Below are positions 16,630 through 25,272 of a DNA stretch of 64,000 nucleotides, piece after piece. Each line of letters starts with the position of its first letter. Positions within the stretch are counted from its first letter, which is position 1. This stretch comes from Phycisphaerae bacterium (GTDB lineage Bacteria > Planctomycetota > Phycisphaerae > Tepidisphaerales > Tepidisphaeraceae): positions 1 through 64,000 of the forward strand of contig BPJO01000019.1 in NCBI GenBank assembly GCA_026004655.1. The letters run 5' to 3'. The position numbers and the translations under genes are program-made. The notes under the pieces are model-generated. The model had not been told where the DNA came from. It did not search any database and saw nothing but the letters and a program-made list of their open reading frames with translations.

Positions 16630-17691
16630 TCATACCGAAAAGCGGTATTCCGTTGTGTGATAATAGGGTCGGCCGGGGTGTAGAAGAATGCTCGGAAACT
16701 CAGGATGGTGTAAAGCATCGGGATAGTGCTGGGTTTCCAAGCAGAATCCTGCGTGCTGTGGATAAGCAAATCCGTCGATTCCCAATAAAGAACCGTCCAA
16801 GGAAATTACCCGTGTACAGCTGTACACCGGGTTGAGTGGTGTAAACCTGCATGGACCGTCCAGAAACTGGTTCGGTCACGCTAGCCGCCCATCGAAGAGT
16901 CCCAGAAGGACCGGGGATCACGTAATTGCAGTCATACCCGACCGGATCGGACTCAAGCCGGTTAAAGTCCCTTCCAAGGGGCTTGGGCTGGGTAAAGTCA
17001 TGAGCCGAACCGGCGACGGGACAGATTTCTCCGGTCGGAATCAGCGAGGCATCGGTCGGAGTGTAATGAGTGCAAGGCATTTGCAGCAGATGATCGGTGA
17101 TGGGAGATCGCCCACCGTCTTTAAGGTTAAAATAGGCATGTTGGGTGAGATTAATCGGAGTAATCTGGTCGGTGGTTGCTGAATAAGTGATCCGCCACGT
17201 GCCTAAAATTGTCAGGGTGTAGGTCACCTCCACATGAACGGTTCCGGGATACTGCTCAGTCCCGTCGAGATCCGTAAGCGTGAGTCGGATAGCAGGGCCT
17301 TCGGGTGAATGGAAGGGGGTGACTTCCCAAAATCGTCGGTCGTACCCGATCCGTCCCCCCGTGCAGACTATGAGGCGGATTATTGACCGCCAACCGGTAA
17401 GTCTGCCCGTTGAGGGTGAATTGAGCATTTGCAACGCGATTGGCGACCCGTCCGATCAACGCACCTAAATAAGGCCATCCCGGGCGAAAAATCGTTGCTA
17501 CGTCCGCTGGGGCCAGACAAATGTTGACCAGACTGTCCATGACGGTCGGGGACGCTCAGACGCGTCACAATCCCACCGAGGTTCAATACTTCCATGATCA
17601 GACCCCGTCCGTTATCCAGCTGCCACCGTTGAACTGTTTGTCCGTCGGGAGTGGTTCCGAAATCCGAAAGTTGTTTGATACCGGGCTGCAC
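16630..17691 (-). pseudogene. galM: Aldose 1-epimerase (galactose mutarotase), frame broken three times
   Basis: Galactose mutarotase, which interconverts alpha and beta anomers of hexoses. Family segments are all present: GALIGRVANRVANAQF, the HGG of the N-terminal catalytic His region, INLTQHAYFNL with the second His, and GVQLYTGNFL near the C-terminus. Each frame break is fixed by dropping one base: CC at 17528-17529, C6 at 17355-17360 (giving LHGGRIGYDRRFW) and CC at 16797-16798 (giving NFLDGSLLGIDG). The repaired length is 352 residues, normal for GalM. The start GTG 17691 has AAGGAG 7 bases upstream. Insertions only, all in short runs, argue for sequence error. Confidence 0.8.
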
Positions 17692-17795
17692 GGTTTGCTC
17701 CTTGTTGTTGGTTCAGCTCCCGACATGATGAGAATGATGGAAATTTCCGCAAGCAACGCGACGAAAATATCCGCTGGAATAGACGGAAGTTCAGT

Positions 17796-17801
17796 TAAAA
17801 T
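17796..17801 (+). promoter_or_regulatory. -10 box TAAAAT six bases before the gamma-CA-like gene
   Basis: TAAAAT with 6 bases before ATG 17808 and no ribosome-binding site, another candidate leaderless start. Confidence 0.5.
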
Positions 17802-17807
17802 GATCGC

Positions 17808-18329
17808 ATGATGACGCGATTCAAACAATTTCCGGGAAACTATTACGCAGCGGAGACGGCAACGGTTGTGGGGGACGTCACTATCGGCGAATTATGCTCG
17901 TTCTGGTTCGGGGCGGTGGTTCGGGGGGATGTGGCGCCGGTGGTGCTGGGCAAACGGGTTAACGTTCAGGACAACGCAGTCGTTCATTGTGATACCGACA
18001 TCCCCAACGTCATTTCAGACGATGTGACGATCGGGCACTCGGCGATCGTTCACGGGGCATTCATAGGACGTGGAAGCCTGATCGGGATGGGCGCCAAACT
18101 TCTTGGCGAAACCCGAGTGGGTGAGGAATGTCTGATCGGGGCAGGCGCAGTACTGTCTCCGGGGACGCTAGTTCCGGACCGAATGGTAGTCATGGGCGTT
18201 CCCGGCAAAATCGTTCGACCGGTCAAAGAAGACGAGTTGAAATACATGCGGTGGTTGACCACGCGCTACATCGAATTGGCACAAAAATATGTCAATGAAG
18301 GATTTATCTCGCACAACTCGATTCAATAA
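17808..18329 (+). CDS. Gamma carbonic anhydrase-like hexapeptide protein
   Basis: 173-residue left-handed beta-helix protein of the gamma-carbonic anhydrase/YrdA group. The strand repeats are clear: VVGDVTIGELCSFWFGAVVRG, VNVQDNAVVHCD, VTIGHSAIVHGAFIG and LIGMGAKLLGET. His residues that could bind metal appear in VVHCD, IGHSAIVHG, as in the family. The C-terminal helix (LKYMRWLTTRYIELAQKYV) packs on the trimer. Catalytic activity is not certain, since many family members are inactive or have other roles. A second in-frame ATG at 17811 is equally possible as start. It stands alone on the plus strand. Confidence 0.88.
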   Translation: MMTRFKQFPGNYYAAETATVVGDVTIGELCSFWFGAVVRGDVAPVVLGKRVNVQDNAVVHCDTDIPNVISDDVTIGHSAIVHGAFIGRGSLIGMGAKLLGETRVGEECLIGAGAVLSPGTLVPDRMVVMGVPGKIVRPVKEDELKYMRWLTTRYIELAQKYVNEGFISHNSIQ

Positions 18330-18433
18330 AGAGGATCGGAATTACAAATATCAGAAATAGTTTTTTTCCCGTCAAAACACGATTTTTTTATAAAACTCCA
18401 CATAACAGATTGATTCAAATGAAAACCAATGTC

Positions 18434-18439
18434 TAAACT
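18434..18439 (+). promoter_or_regulatory. -10 box TAAACT five bases before the ArsR gene
   Basis: TAAACT with 5 bases before the GTG start at 18445, leaderless arrangement with a GTG codon. Confidence 0.4.
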
Positions 18440-18444
18440 ATTCT

Positions 18445-18834
18445 GTGGACGTTAAATCTCTGACTACATCAAATCAAGAAACTTCAGACCGTGGTTTATC
18501 TCACGCTAACTGTTGGGATTTTCACGAGTTAACATCCCTTTTCAGTCTTTTGGCAGACAAGACGCGACTGAACATCGTTTTGATGCTTTCTGAAGGGGAA
18601 AAAAACGTAACATGGATGTGTCAACAACTGCAATTACCCCAGCCGACGGTTAGTCATCATCTGGCGCTTTTACGATCACATCACATCGTCTCTCACCGTC
18701 GCGAAGGTAAACAGATCTTTTATCATTTGAACGGGCGAGTCGATCAACACAGTTCCGGTGAAATATCCATCTACACGAATCGTTACGCAGTGACGATTAC
18801 CCGCGTATCGGAATCGGGGGCCGGTTCTGTTTGA
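18445..18834 (+). CDS. ArsR family transcriptional regulator
   Basis: 129-residue winged-helix regulator. The helix-turn-helix is visible as LFSLLADKTRLNIVLMLSE, VTWMCQQLQLPQPTVSHHLALLRSHHIV and the wing SHRREGKQIFYHL. A GTG start at 18445 is preceded closely by TAAACT. Cys residues occur only at positions 23 and 59, without the CxC metal motif of classic ArsR, so the inducer is unknown. The last 52 bases overlap, tail to tail, the end of the convergent ABC ATPase gene. Confidence 0.8.
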   Translation: MDVKSLTTSNQETSDRGLSHANCWDFHELTSLFSLLADKTRLNIVLMLSEGEKNVTWMCQQLQLPQPTVSHHLALLRSHHIVSHRREGKQIFYHLNGRVDQHSSGEISIYTNRYAVTITRVSESGAGSV

Positions 18835-19763
18835 GTTATCGAATCCAGCTTCCGACCCGTCAGATGGATAAAAACGTCTTCGAGTGTGGGTCGGCTAATC
18901 GAAATCGAATGGATCAGTCCCGGCATTGAATCCATCAGTTGGGGTATCCAATGATGCGCGTTGGGGTGCTCGAACCGAAGGATATCACCGTCCCGAAAGA
19001 CGCGGGTGGAAGTGTTTTGCTCGATCCATTGCTCAAGCTGTTCCGGATCGGATCCACGGAGGGTAACGACCTGTCCACCTACTTTGGATTTGAGGGTTTC
19101 GGGTGAAGCATGATCCAGGAGTCTACCTTGATCGACGATCGCTACACGGTCACATCGATCGGCTTCGTCCATCAGGTGTGTCGTTAACAGTACGGTCAGC
19201 CCGGTTTTTTGACGAAGCTCCAGAAGGATTTTCCAGAACTCGATCCGCGCTACCACGTCCAAACCGGTGCTCGGTTCATCCAGGAGCAGGACATCCGGTT
19301 CGGGGATCAGGACTTTGACTAGTTCGACTTTGCGACGCATTCCCCCGGATAAATCACCTACAGGTTCGTCAGCCCGTTCCAGCAATCCGAAACGTTCGAG
19401 CAAGTCATGGCTGCGTTCAAGGAACGATTTGCCTCGAATCCCATAAAGGTGCCCGTGGCATTGCAGATTTTCGCGGACAGTCAGGTGTTTATCCAAGGCG
19501 GGTGACTGGAAAAGAACCCCCAACCGGCGTCGCACGTCATCACGCTGGCGAACAACATCAAGCCCGTCGACCAGGATTTGACCTGATTGTAGAGGAATAA
19601 GGGTGCAAATCAGACGAAAAAGCGTGCTCTTTCCACTTCCGTTCGGACCAAGCAAAGCAACGAACGTGCCTCTGGTAACATCAACAGACAATCCGTGTAA
19701 GACTTCGCGTTGTCCGTAACGGTGACGCACTTGAATGATCTGTATTGCGGGAGAATGGTTCAT
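18783..19763 (-). CDS. ABC-2 type transporter ATP-binding protein
   Basis: 326-residue ATPase subunit. Walker A GPNGSGKST (about 38-46), signature LSGGMRRKVELVKVLI, Walker B LLLDEPSTGLD and switch His LLTTHLMDEADRC are intact. The C-terminal region (ISRPTLEDVFIHLTGR) is typical of CcmA/NatA/DrrA-type exporters. No permease lies next to it in this window. Its ATG overlaps the stop of the upstream lipoprotein gene by 4 bases, so it is translationally coupled to the ctaA-ctaB-lipoprotein unit. A role in cytochrome oxidase or copper-site assembly is inferred from that context, as for NosF-like ATPases. Confidence 0.88.
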   Translation of the reverse strand: MNHSPAIQIIQVRHRYGQREVLHGLSVDVTRGTFVALLGPNGSGKSTLFRLICTLIPLQSGQILVDGLDVVRQRDDVRRRLGVLFQSPALDKHLTVRENLQCHGHLYGIRGKSFLERSHDLLERFGLLERADEPVGDLSGGMRRKVELVKVLIPEPDVLLLDEPSTGLDVVARIEFWKILLELRQKTGLTVLLTTHLMDEADRCDRVAIVDQGRLLDHASPETLKSKVGGQVVTLRGSDPEQLEQWIEQNTSTRVFRDGDILRFEHPNAHHWIPQLMDSMPGLIHSISISRPTLEDVFIHLTGRKLDSITQTEPAPDSDTRVIVTA

Positions 19764-20509
19764 CGTCGGTTCGGAGGAGTAAACGTGAAATCAATCCAGA
19801 TCGGTGTATCGTTCTTGATTTCCAGAGGCTGTTCCAGCTTGCCGAACCGTTCATGCCAGGCCACGAGTTTGTATTTCCCCTCCGGAATGCCGGAAATGCT
19901 GAAACGACCCTCAGATCCAGTAATCGAAAACAAAGGGGTATCGAGGACACAAATGTAGGCACTCATCCACGGATGAACATCACATCCGGTCTTGATGAAC
20001 TCGGGCATTTTGAAAACCACATCCACCGATTCACCGGCTGATTTCATCCAGTAGTTGCTGTCTCCGGTAAACGCCGATTTGAAATGCACGTTATGGACGA
20101 TAGGGTCGGAAGATCGGATATTGAGGGTTTGTCCGACGACCACACCAATCACATGGGGGACGTATCGGCAATAGATTTGGTCCAGTACAAGCTTATCGAG
20201 GTCGCTTCCGTCGGCCTTGGGGCCGCCTTCGATGAAGACCACGACATTGGCGAGTGTCCCGTTGTCATTCAGGACCATCGATTCATCCGGAACCGTGGCG
20301 GGGGCGCCTTCACAGCAAGGTTCGTTTTTCAGTGGCGGAAGAGCCGGGGGAGGATTCTGAATGAAAACCCTTCCCTGAACGATACCCGGTCCGTTGATCG
20401 ATCGGGCAGGGACACGAGGGGTTTGCGTAACCGTTGTGCTCGGACCGCATGACAAATTTCCGACAATTAACGCTGAAACCACACCGGACAACAAACAAAA
20501 ACGGGTCAT
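19760..20509 (-). CDS. Cupredoxin-like lipoprotein
   Basis: 249-residue lipoprotein. The signal MTRFCLLSGVVSALIVGNLSC ends in a lipobox-like Cys. Residues 45-60 begin a small strand-rich segment (GIVQGRVFIQNPPPALPP), then come a CC pair and a cupredoxin-like domain with VGQTLNIRSSDPIVHNVHF and KTGCDVHPWMSAYICV, i.e. His, Cys and His/Met residues in the places of a copper site. The C-terminal part (GRFSISGIPEGKYKLVAWHERFG) is a carboxypeptidase-regulatory-like beta sandwich. The combination is known beside cytochrome oxidase genes in related bacteria. It lies between ctaB and the ABC ATPase, with GGAG before the ATG. Electron transfer or copper delivery is an inference. Confidence 0.78.
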   Translation of the reverse strand: MTRFCLLSGVVSALIVGNLSCGPSTTVTQTPRVPARSINGPGIVQGRVFIQNPPPALPPLKNEPCCEGAPATVPDESMVLNDNGTLANVVVFIEGGPKADGSDLDKLVLDQIYCRYVPHVIGVVVGQTLNIRSSDPIVHNVHFKSAFTGDSNYWMKSAGESVDVVFKMPEFIKTGCDVHPWMSAYICVLDTPLFSITGSEGRFSISGIPEGKYKLVAWHERFGKLEQPLEIKNDTPIWIDFTFTPPNRR

Positions 20510-20540
20510 GTTTTGCTCCGAAGAGGCGGATAGCCTTTCT

Positions 20541-21473
20541 TTACAGGAAACGGTCGATCATCAGGCTACCTAAAATGAGGGGTAGATACGCGATCGAAGC
20601 AAAAAACGCGGTTCGGGCAGTTTGACGACTCGGGGAAATTACGGTCAACAGATTGATACACAGGAATCCGGTACCCAGGACGGTTGCGGATATGATGTAT
20701 CCGGTTCCTGTCGGGGCAGACATCAAGGGTAAAAAGCTAGCTCCGATCAGTAACAGATTGAAAACGATCATCCACAGATGAGTCCGTTTGAGTGTCGGAT
20801 GCACAACCGGCATCATTCGATAACCCGCAGCCCGGTAATCGTCACGACACAAAATCGCGATGGCCAAAAAGTGGGGAATTTGCCAACAGAACAGGATCGC
20901 AAATAAACCCATCGCTTCCAAATCGATGGTTTGAGCTGTGGCAGAATATCCGATGACGGGGGGAATCGCGCCGGGAACCGCGCCAATCAGGGTGTTCAAG
21001 GTGGTCAGACGTTTCAGGGGAGTGTAAACCACAACGTACAGAACAATGGTCAAGATGGCCAGCAAGGCACTGAGAGAATTGACGCACCCGACTAGCATGA
21101 TCGTACCGGTCATACTCATGAGGAGTCCGAAGAGAGTTGCCTCGACGGGCTTGAGGCGTCCTGAAGCTACCGGTCGGTCGGCCGTGCGGGACATCATCGC
21201 GTCAAATCGGTATTCCCATGCTTGGTTGAGTGCGCCGGCACCGGCGGCGCAAAGACCGGTTCCCAATAAGGTCTGGCAGAGCAGCCACCAGTCGATTCCC
21301 CCCTCGGATTTGGTCATTTGAAGTCCGACGACAAAACCAATCAGTGTGGTGATCAACACCATCAGGTTGAGTCGCGCCTTTGTCAATTCCAGGAAATCGC
21401 CGACCAGGGAGCGTCCGGAATCGGTCAACGCTAATTCGCCTTCGAGGGGTTCGAGGTCTGCCGTCAACTTCAT
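20541..21473 (-). CDS. ctaB: Protohaem IX farnesyltransferase (haem O synthase)
   Basis: 310-residue inner-membrane UbiA-family prenyltransferase that adds a farnesyl group to haem B. The first Asp-rich motif is present as NQAWEYRFDAMMSRTADRP and the second region as CRDDYRAAGYRMMP; about nine hydrophobic helices follow the family plan (ELTKARLNLMVLITTLIGF at the start). The start chosen is ATG 21473, 17 bases after the ctaA stop, because the longer frame upstream is only overlap with ctaA. It works with CtaA to make haem A for cytochrome c oxidase. Next gene in the operon is the cupredoxin-like lipoprotein. Confidence 0.93.
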   Translation of the reverse strand: MKLTADLEPLEGELALTDSGRSLVGDFLELTKARLNLMVLITTLIGFVVGLQMTKSEGGIDWWLLCQTLLGTGLCAAGAGALNQAWEYRFDAMMSRTADRPVASGRLKPVEATLFGLLMSMTGTIMLVGCVNSLSALLAILTIVLYVVVYTPLKRLTTLNTLIGAVPGAIPPVIGYSATAQTIDLEAMGLFAILFCWQIPHFLAIAILCRDDYRAAGYRMMPVVHPTLKRTHLWMIVFNLLLIGASFLPLMSAPTGTGYIISATVLGTGFLCINLLTVISPSRQTARTAFFASIAYLPLILGSLMIDRFL

Positions 21474-21490
21474 GTTTGGTCCGAACTCAC

Positions 21491-22801
21491 TCACGCCGTC
21501 ACCAATCCTTGCGATGAGCGAACCGGTGTACTGTGCAGGTCTGCCACCGGTTTGCGAATCCCATAAACTCTTGCTATTGCTGCAGTTGTCAAAACACCTG
21601 TCAACATCGTCAGGGCTCCAAAGGCCACATGCAATGCGGTGATGTCCTTGACCAGACCCGTGTACACCGCCAACACCCCCAAGGTGAACTGGATGGTCAC
21701 AAGGATGCACAAACTTACCGTAAGATAAACGGCGGTACGACATTCATGCAATTTCAAAAAGACCTGAAACGCCAGAATCGTCACAGCGGTGGTCACCAGG
21801 ACTGCGCCGATACGGTGTCCAAAGTGAAGCCACATCTGCACCAAGCTCATCTGCCCGCTGAGATGATAATCCCACGCCCGGATGGCGTTGGCTTGTCGCA
21901 GTGATTCTTCGTCCATAGGTGGTAGCCATTTCCCAAAAGCCAATGGCAGGTCGGGGATCGCCAAACCCGCCTCATGATGACGCATGGTGGCCCCGACGAC
22001 TAGTTGGAGAATGATCAGTAAAACCAGAATTGCTCCGGTAAGAACCGCGCGACGACCAAAAACCCCCCGATCAGACCTTCGATCCTCGAACGATTCGTGC
22101 CACCACCGGGTCATGACCAAGGTCGTAAAACCCGTCAACGCAAAAAATAGCTGGGCGAAACACCCATGAATGATGGCGAGGGTCGTATTCACTTCAGTGA
22201 CTCTCAACCCACCAAGGGTGCCCTGAATGATGATGGCCAGCAATTGAACAACAGTCAACCAGCGGACCCAGCGACGCTCTTCCCGCTGACGTGCTAGCCA
22301 AAAGCATCCGGCGAACAATGCCACCGATCCGGTCGTTACATAAAGATGGGAAAACGACTTGATGAACTCATAAGTCGCGGATTGGGTCTGAATCAGGTAG
22401 ATCTTGATCCCCACTAAGACCCCCGTCAGCAGCAGCGATATCAGGGTTATCCAACCAAAAACCATTCGCTTTTTTAACTTACGAGCAGGCGCCCAAGTCA
22501 TCGCAACCAATGCCACGGACAAAAATCCGGATAACGTACCGAGAAGTCGATGGGTATGTTCATAGAAAATTCCCCCGACCCACTGGCTCGGCGGAAACAA
22601 AAACATGTTATACCCATAGGAGTTCGGCCAGTCCGGAACACTCATTCCCACTCCATGACTGGTCACCAGTCCACCCATCCAGATCAGGGGAAAGACCGAA
22701 ATCGTCACCGATAGCGCACACCAAAACCGCGGACGGTAAAAAACCGACCATGACGGTTCGGTTTCTAAACGGACGGAGTTGTGATCCAATGATTGCGTCA
22801 T
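21491..22801 (-). CDS. ctaA: Haem A synthase
   Basis: 436-residue inner-membrane haem A synthase (COX15/CtaA), which oxidises the C8 methyl of haem O. About eight to nine hydrophobic helices are visible. The family's conserved residues appear as GGLVTSHGVGMSVPDWP near the N-terminus, FYEHTHRLLGTL (haem-ligand His), TLGGLRVTEVN and LHFGHRIGAVL plus ITALHVAFGAL in the second half. It is longer than the Bacillus enzyme and has the two-half layout of COX15. It heads the unit ctaA-ctaB-lipoprotein-ABC ATPase. The start at 22801 has no clear Shine-Dalgarno. Confidence 0.9.
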   Translation of the reverse strand: MTQSLDHNSVRLETEPSWSVFYRPRFWCALSVTISVFPLIWMGGLVTSHGVGMSVPDWPNSYGYNMFLFPPSQWVGGIFYEHTHRLLGTLSGFLSVALVAMTWAPARKLKKRMVFGWITLISLLLTGVLVGIKIYLIQTQSATYEFIKSFSHLYVTTGSVALFAGCFWLARQREERRWVRWLTVVQLLAIIIQGTLGGLRVTEVNTTLAIIHGCFAQLFFALTGFTTLVMTRWWHESFEDRRSDRGVFGRRAVLTGAILVLLIILQLVVGATMRHHEAGLAIPDLPLAFGKWLPPMDEESLRQANAIRAWDYHLSGQMSLVQMWLHFGHRIGAVLVTTAVTILAFQVFLKLHECRTAVYLTVSLCILVTIQFTLGVLAVYTGLVKDITALHVAFGALTMLTGVLTTAAIARVYGIRKPVADLHSTPVRSSQGLVTA

Positions 22802-22934
22802 GAACCAACGGACGCGGAATCGTGCCTTCCGGCCCAGTCAAGTTATCCTAGCACCGTGCCCCGCAGCCGGCGAGTATCCCTCCCCGGATGAGACAATCCG
22901 CCACAGTATCGCGACGGATCTTTTCAGTCATCAT

Positions 22935-23354
22935 TTAGTCAAACGCCTTCAGGTAGATCAGTGATTCCTGATCCCGAAATACATTTTTTACCGAAGAAAC
23001 ATGGTGAAATCCGTGGCGACTCAGAAACGCACGGGCTTGGACGTGTTTTTTCTGTTCAACCGCGATCCAAACGCGACGCGGACGGATACCCAGCTTTTTG
23101 AAAAGGTTAAAAGCCTGTTCGTAGGCCCCCCGCAATAAGGCAGACCCGTGATTCTGACGTTGGTAATCCGGTTCAATCTGTATATCCAGGATCTGAATCA
23201 CCCCGTCATCCGTGTCCGGAGCGAACCAGGTCAGTCTTCCGATCATCCGTCGGTTCTTGACAATACTCAGCGTTTGAACAAAAGGTAAAAGGGTTTTACG
23301 ACCCCGAGGAATGGGATTCGAAACACGAATACGGGTGATCTGAAGATCCGACAT
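22935..23354 (-). CDS. GNAT family N-acetyltransferase
   Basis: 139-residue GCN5-related acetyltransferase. The core is ILDIQIEPDYQRQNHGSALLRGAYE, giving the acetyl-CoA loop (Q/RxxGxG/A variant QRQNHGSA), followed by the beta-strand VWIAVEQKKHVQARAFLSRHGFHHV typical of motif B. The acceptor is unknown. Its ATG lies 6 bases after the stop of the upstream lipoprotein gene, so the two are cotranscribed. No Shine-Dalgarno is clear, suggesting coupling. Confidence 0.75.
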   Translation of the reverse strand: MSDLQITRIRVSNPIPRGRKTLLPFVQTLSIVKNRRMIGRLTWFAPDTDDGVIQILDIQIEPDYQRQNHGSALLRGAYEQAFNLFKKLGIRPRRVWIAVEQKKHVQARAFLSRHGFHHVSSVKNVFRDQESLIYLKAFD

Positions 23355-23360
23355 GGGAAG

Positions 23361-23984
23361 TCAGTGTGTAGGCGTCTTGTTCGTGGCAGAATCTGATAAA
23401 GCGGCACTGGAATCGGTCGAACGATAGCTGGTTAGTTCCTCAAGAAAACTGTGAACAGCGGTTTCAGACTGACGGGCCATCAGCGTTCCCGCAAAGGTGA
23501 CCCGTTTGAGCGGATCTCGGACCTGACCGACAACTCGGTTGATCGTCAAAGTGGCATTGCGGATATCCAGTTCGACCGAACTCTGATTTTGAATGACACG
23601 GGTCCATGCTGATCCGGTGTAGATCAGACGGTCGTGGGGACCCGCAATAACGTACCAGGTGAGGGTCGAGTTGGTGGCCGCCGGGTTGTCGATCCGATAC
23701 CCACGGGGTTTCTGCCAGAGAATTTTCAAATGAACAATCTGTCGGACCGATTTTTCTCCACTCGTCACCAAAGGTTCATTGGTGCTTGATTTCGAAGGGC
23801 CTTCGGAAACTAAAATCACCTCAAGCTGACCATCCGACGTTTGCGAATAGAAGGCCCGGTCGAACGTAACGGCGAAAACCTGATCGGAATGGTCGCGTCT
23901 TAGCTGAACGGTTTGTGTGGACGAACCACATCCAGCGATTCCGAGAATCGACAGTAATAATCCGAGCAAGATTCGATGCGTCAT
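23361..23984 (-). CDS. Lipoprotein of unknown function
   Basis: 207-residue exported lipoprotein. The signal MTHRILLGLLLSILGIAGC has a textbook lipobox (IAGC). The mature part is beta-rich (FAVTFDRAFYSQTSDGQLEVILVSEG; IHWK-type segment VHLKILWQKPRGYRI; TWYVIAGPHDRLIYTGSAWT) and ends in a Ser/Thr-rich tail. No family is recognised. AAAGGA lies before the ATG. It precedes the GNAT gene by 6 bases and follows the amidohydrolase gene by about 40 bases on the same strand. Confidence 0.7.
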   Translation of the reverse strand: MTHRILLGLLLSILGIAGCGSSTQTVQLRRDHSDQVFAVTFDRAFYSQTSDGQLEVILVSEGPSKSSTNEPLVTSGEKSVRQIVHLKILWQKPRGYRIDNPAATNSTLTWYVIAGPHDRLIYTGSAWTRVIQNQSSVELDIRNATLTINRVVGQVRDPLKRVTFAGTLMARQSETAVHSFLEELTSYRSTDSSAALSDSATNKTPTH

Positions 23985-24021
23985 GGCAATCCTTTGCCGA
24001 TTCGTATTGGCGTCATGGTGT

Positions 24022-24915
24022 TTAATGATCTAGCCCAAGTAAAGCCACCGTATCGCGTTCAACGATCCCGCGTAAAGCTTCTCGGGGAACGACAGGCAGA
24101 TTGGTTCCTTGGACGGTCTGATTCAGTCTATAGAGCGTTTCAATACACTCGGCCGCGTTGGTGTAGGGAAAATCCGATCCGAACAACAGTTTATCCATGA
24201 CTCCGTACTGATAAGCGTTGATCAGCGTGTTATAAGCGTTCCAGGGACGAGTGAGCAGCCCGGAAACGTCTGCGTACACATTCGGATGTTTGCCCAGAAG
24301 CACAATGGTTTCTTCGGTCCAGGGTTGGCCGAGTTGTCCGATGATGATTTTGAGCTTGGGAAAAGACCTAGCCACCTCATCCAACAGATAAGGACGACCA
24401 TATTCCATTTTGCTTTGTTCGATAAAATAAGCCCCGGGATGAAAAAGGATCGGTAGGGCAGTGGTTTCACAGACGGCATAAATCTCCATCGCACGGGAGT
24501 CCGAGGGATGAAAATCCTGATTCGCTGGAGAAAGCGTGACGCCTTTGAGGCGTAATTCATCACGGGCAAGGGCTAGTTCGTCCAAAGCCCTTGGATCGGT
24601 CGGGTCGATCCCGGCAAAGCCGATCAGACGATCCGGAGCCCGCCGAACGTATTCGGCTACGAAATGATTCGGAATGTCGCTTTTGAGATATCGGGATTTA
24701 AACCCGAGCACGATCGACTTATCAACCGACGCCGATTCCTGCTCAGACCAGTGAAAATCCGGATCCGCTGACGGAATGGTTCGACGTACGATCGTTTTTC
24801 CGGTTGCAGAAAGTCTCAAGCCTTTGGTCCGGGAAGACCGAGAGGGTTCTCCAAGATCAACCGGACCGAGTTGGTCCGGGGACTGCCAGATGTGTGTGTG
24901 ACAATCAACTATCAT
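24022..24915 (-). CDS. Amidohydrolase family protein
   Basis: 297-residue TIM-barrel metal hydrolase of the amidohydrolase_2 type. The N-terminal metal motif is MIVDCHTHIW (HxH). Later metal ligands appear as PILFHPGAYF and IIIGQLGQPW, and the last conserved Asp as LLFGSDFPYTNAAECI. The usual His of the third strand reads Gln in IGQLGQ (families normally show HxG), so the metal site may be altered. Possible activities include decarboxylation or hydrolysis of cyclic carboxylates; the substrate is unknown. No Shine-Dalgarno is evident before the ATG. Confidence 0.75.
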   Translation of the reverse strand: MIVDCHTHIWQSPDQLGPVDLGEPSRSSRTKGLRLSATGKTIVRRTIPSADPDFHWSEQESASVDKSIVLGFKSRYLKSDIPNHFVAEYVRRAPDRLIGFAGIDPTDPRALDELALARDELRLKGVTLSPANQDFHPSDSRAMEIYAVCETTALPILFHPGAYFIEQSKMEYGRPYLLDEVARSFPKLKIIIGQLGQPWTEETIVLLGKHPNVYADVSGLLTRPWNAYNTLINAYQYGVMDKLLFGSDFPYTNAAECIETLYRLNQTVQGTNLPVVPREALRGIVERDTVALLGLDH

Positions 24916-25272
24916 CGTTCAGGTCAGCCTTCTGTGCGATCCGTCAGGCAAATCCTTTTTCTGACGCGTGCAACTTCAACGGTCTAAACTACCAGCACCG
25001 AGTTCCGGCATCCTATGACTGGTGTTGTTATTTTATCGTCTGTGGGTCAAGTTGCACCGTCTAACCTCACAGATCTATTATCGGACGAAAACACGCTAGG
25101 ACATAAGGATACGTAAAGTATGATGAACAAGTAGCTTGCAAAAGGCTTACGGTATGATGATTGTATGAGATTCTTTGATCTATCGGGAGTTTTAGGACAC
25201 AATATTCGACAGATCGTTTGGGAATAACACATTGATTTTGATCGATGTGATACTTCGGGTAGTCCAAGTTTC
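24916..25272. other. Intergenic region with possible leader peptide
   Basis: About 357 bases between the divergent amidohydrolase and gamma-glutamylcyclotransferase genes, AT-rich in its right half. It has two copies of GTATGATGA (near 25118 and 25152). The second is a -10-like TATGAT (25153-25158) with 6 bases before an ATG at 25165 that opens a 20-codon frame (MRFFDLSGVLG...) ending in TAA at 25225. That frame is in phase with the downstream gene. It could be a leader peptide or the true start of the gene with a lost codon. Nothing else is recognised. Confidence 0.35.
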
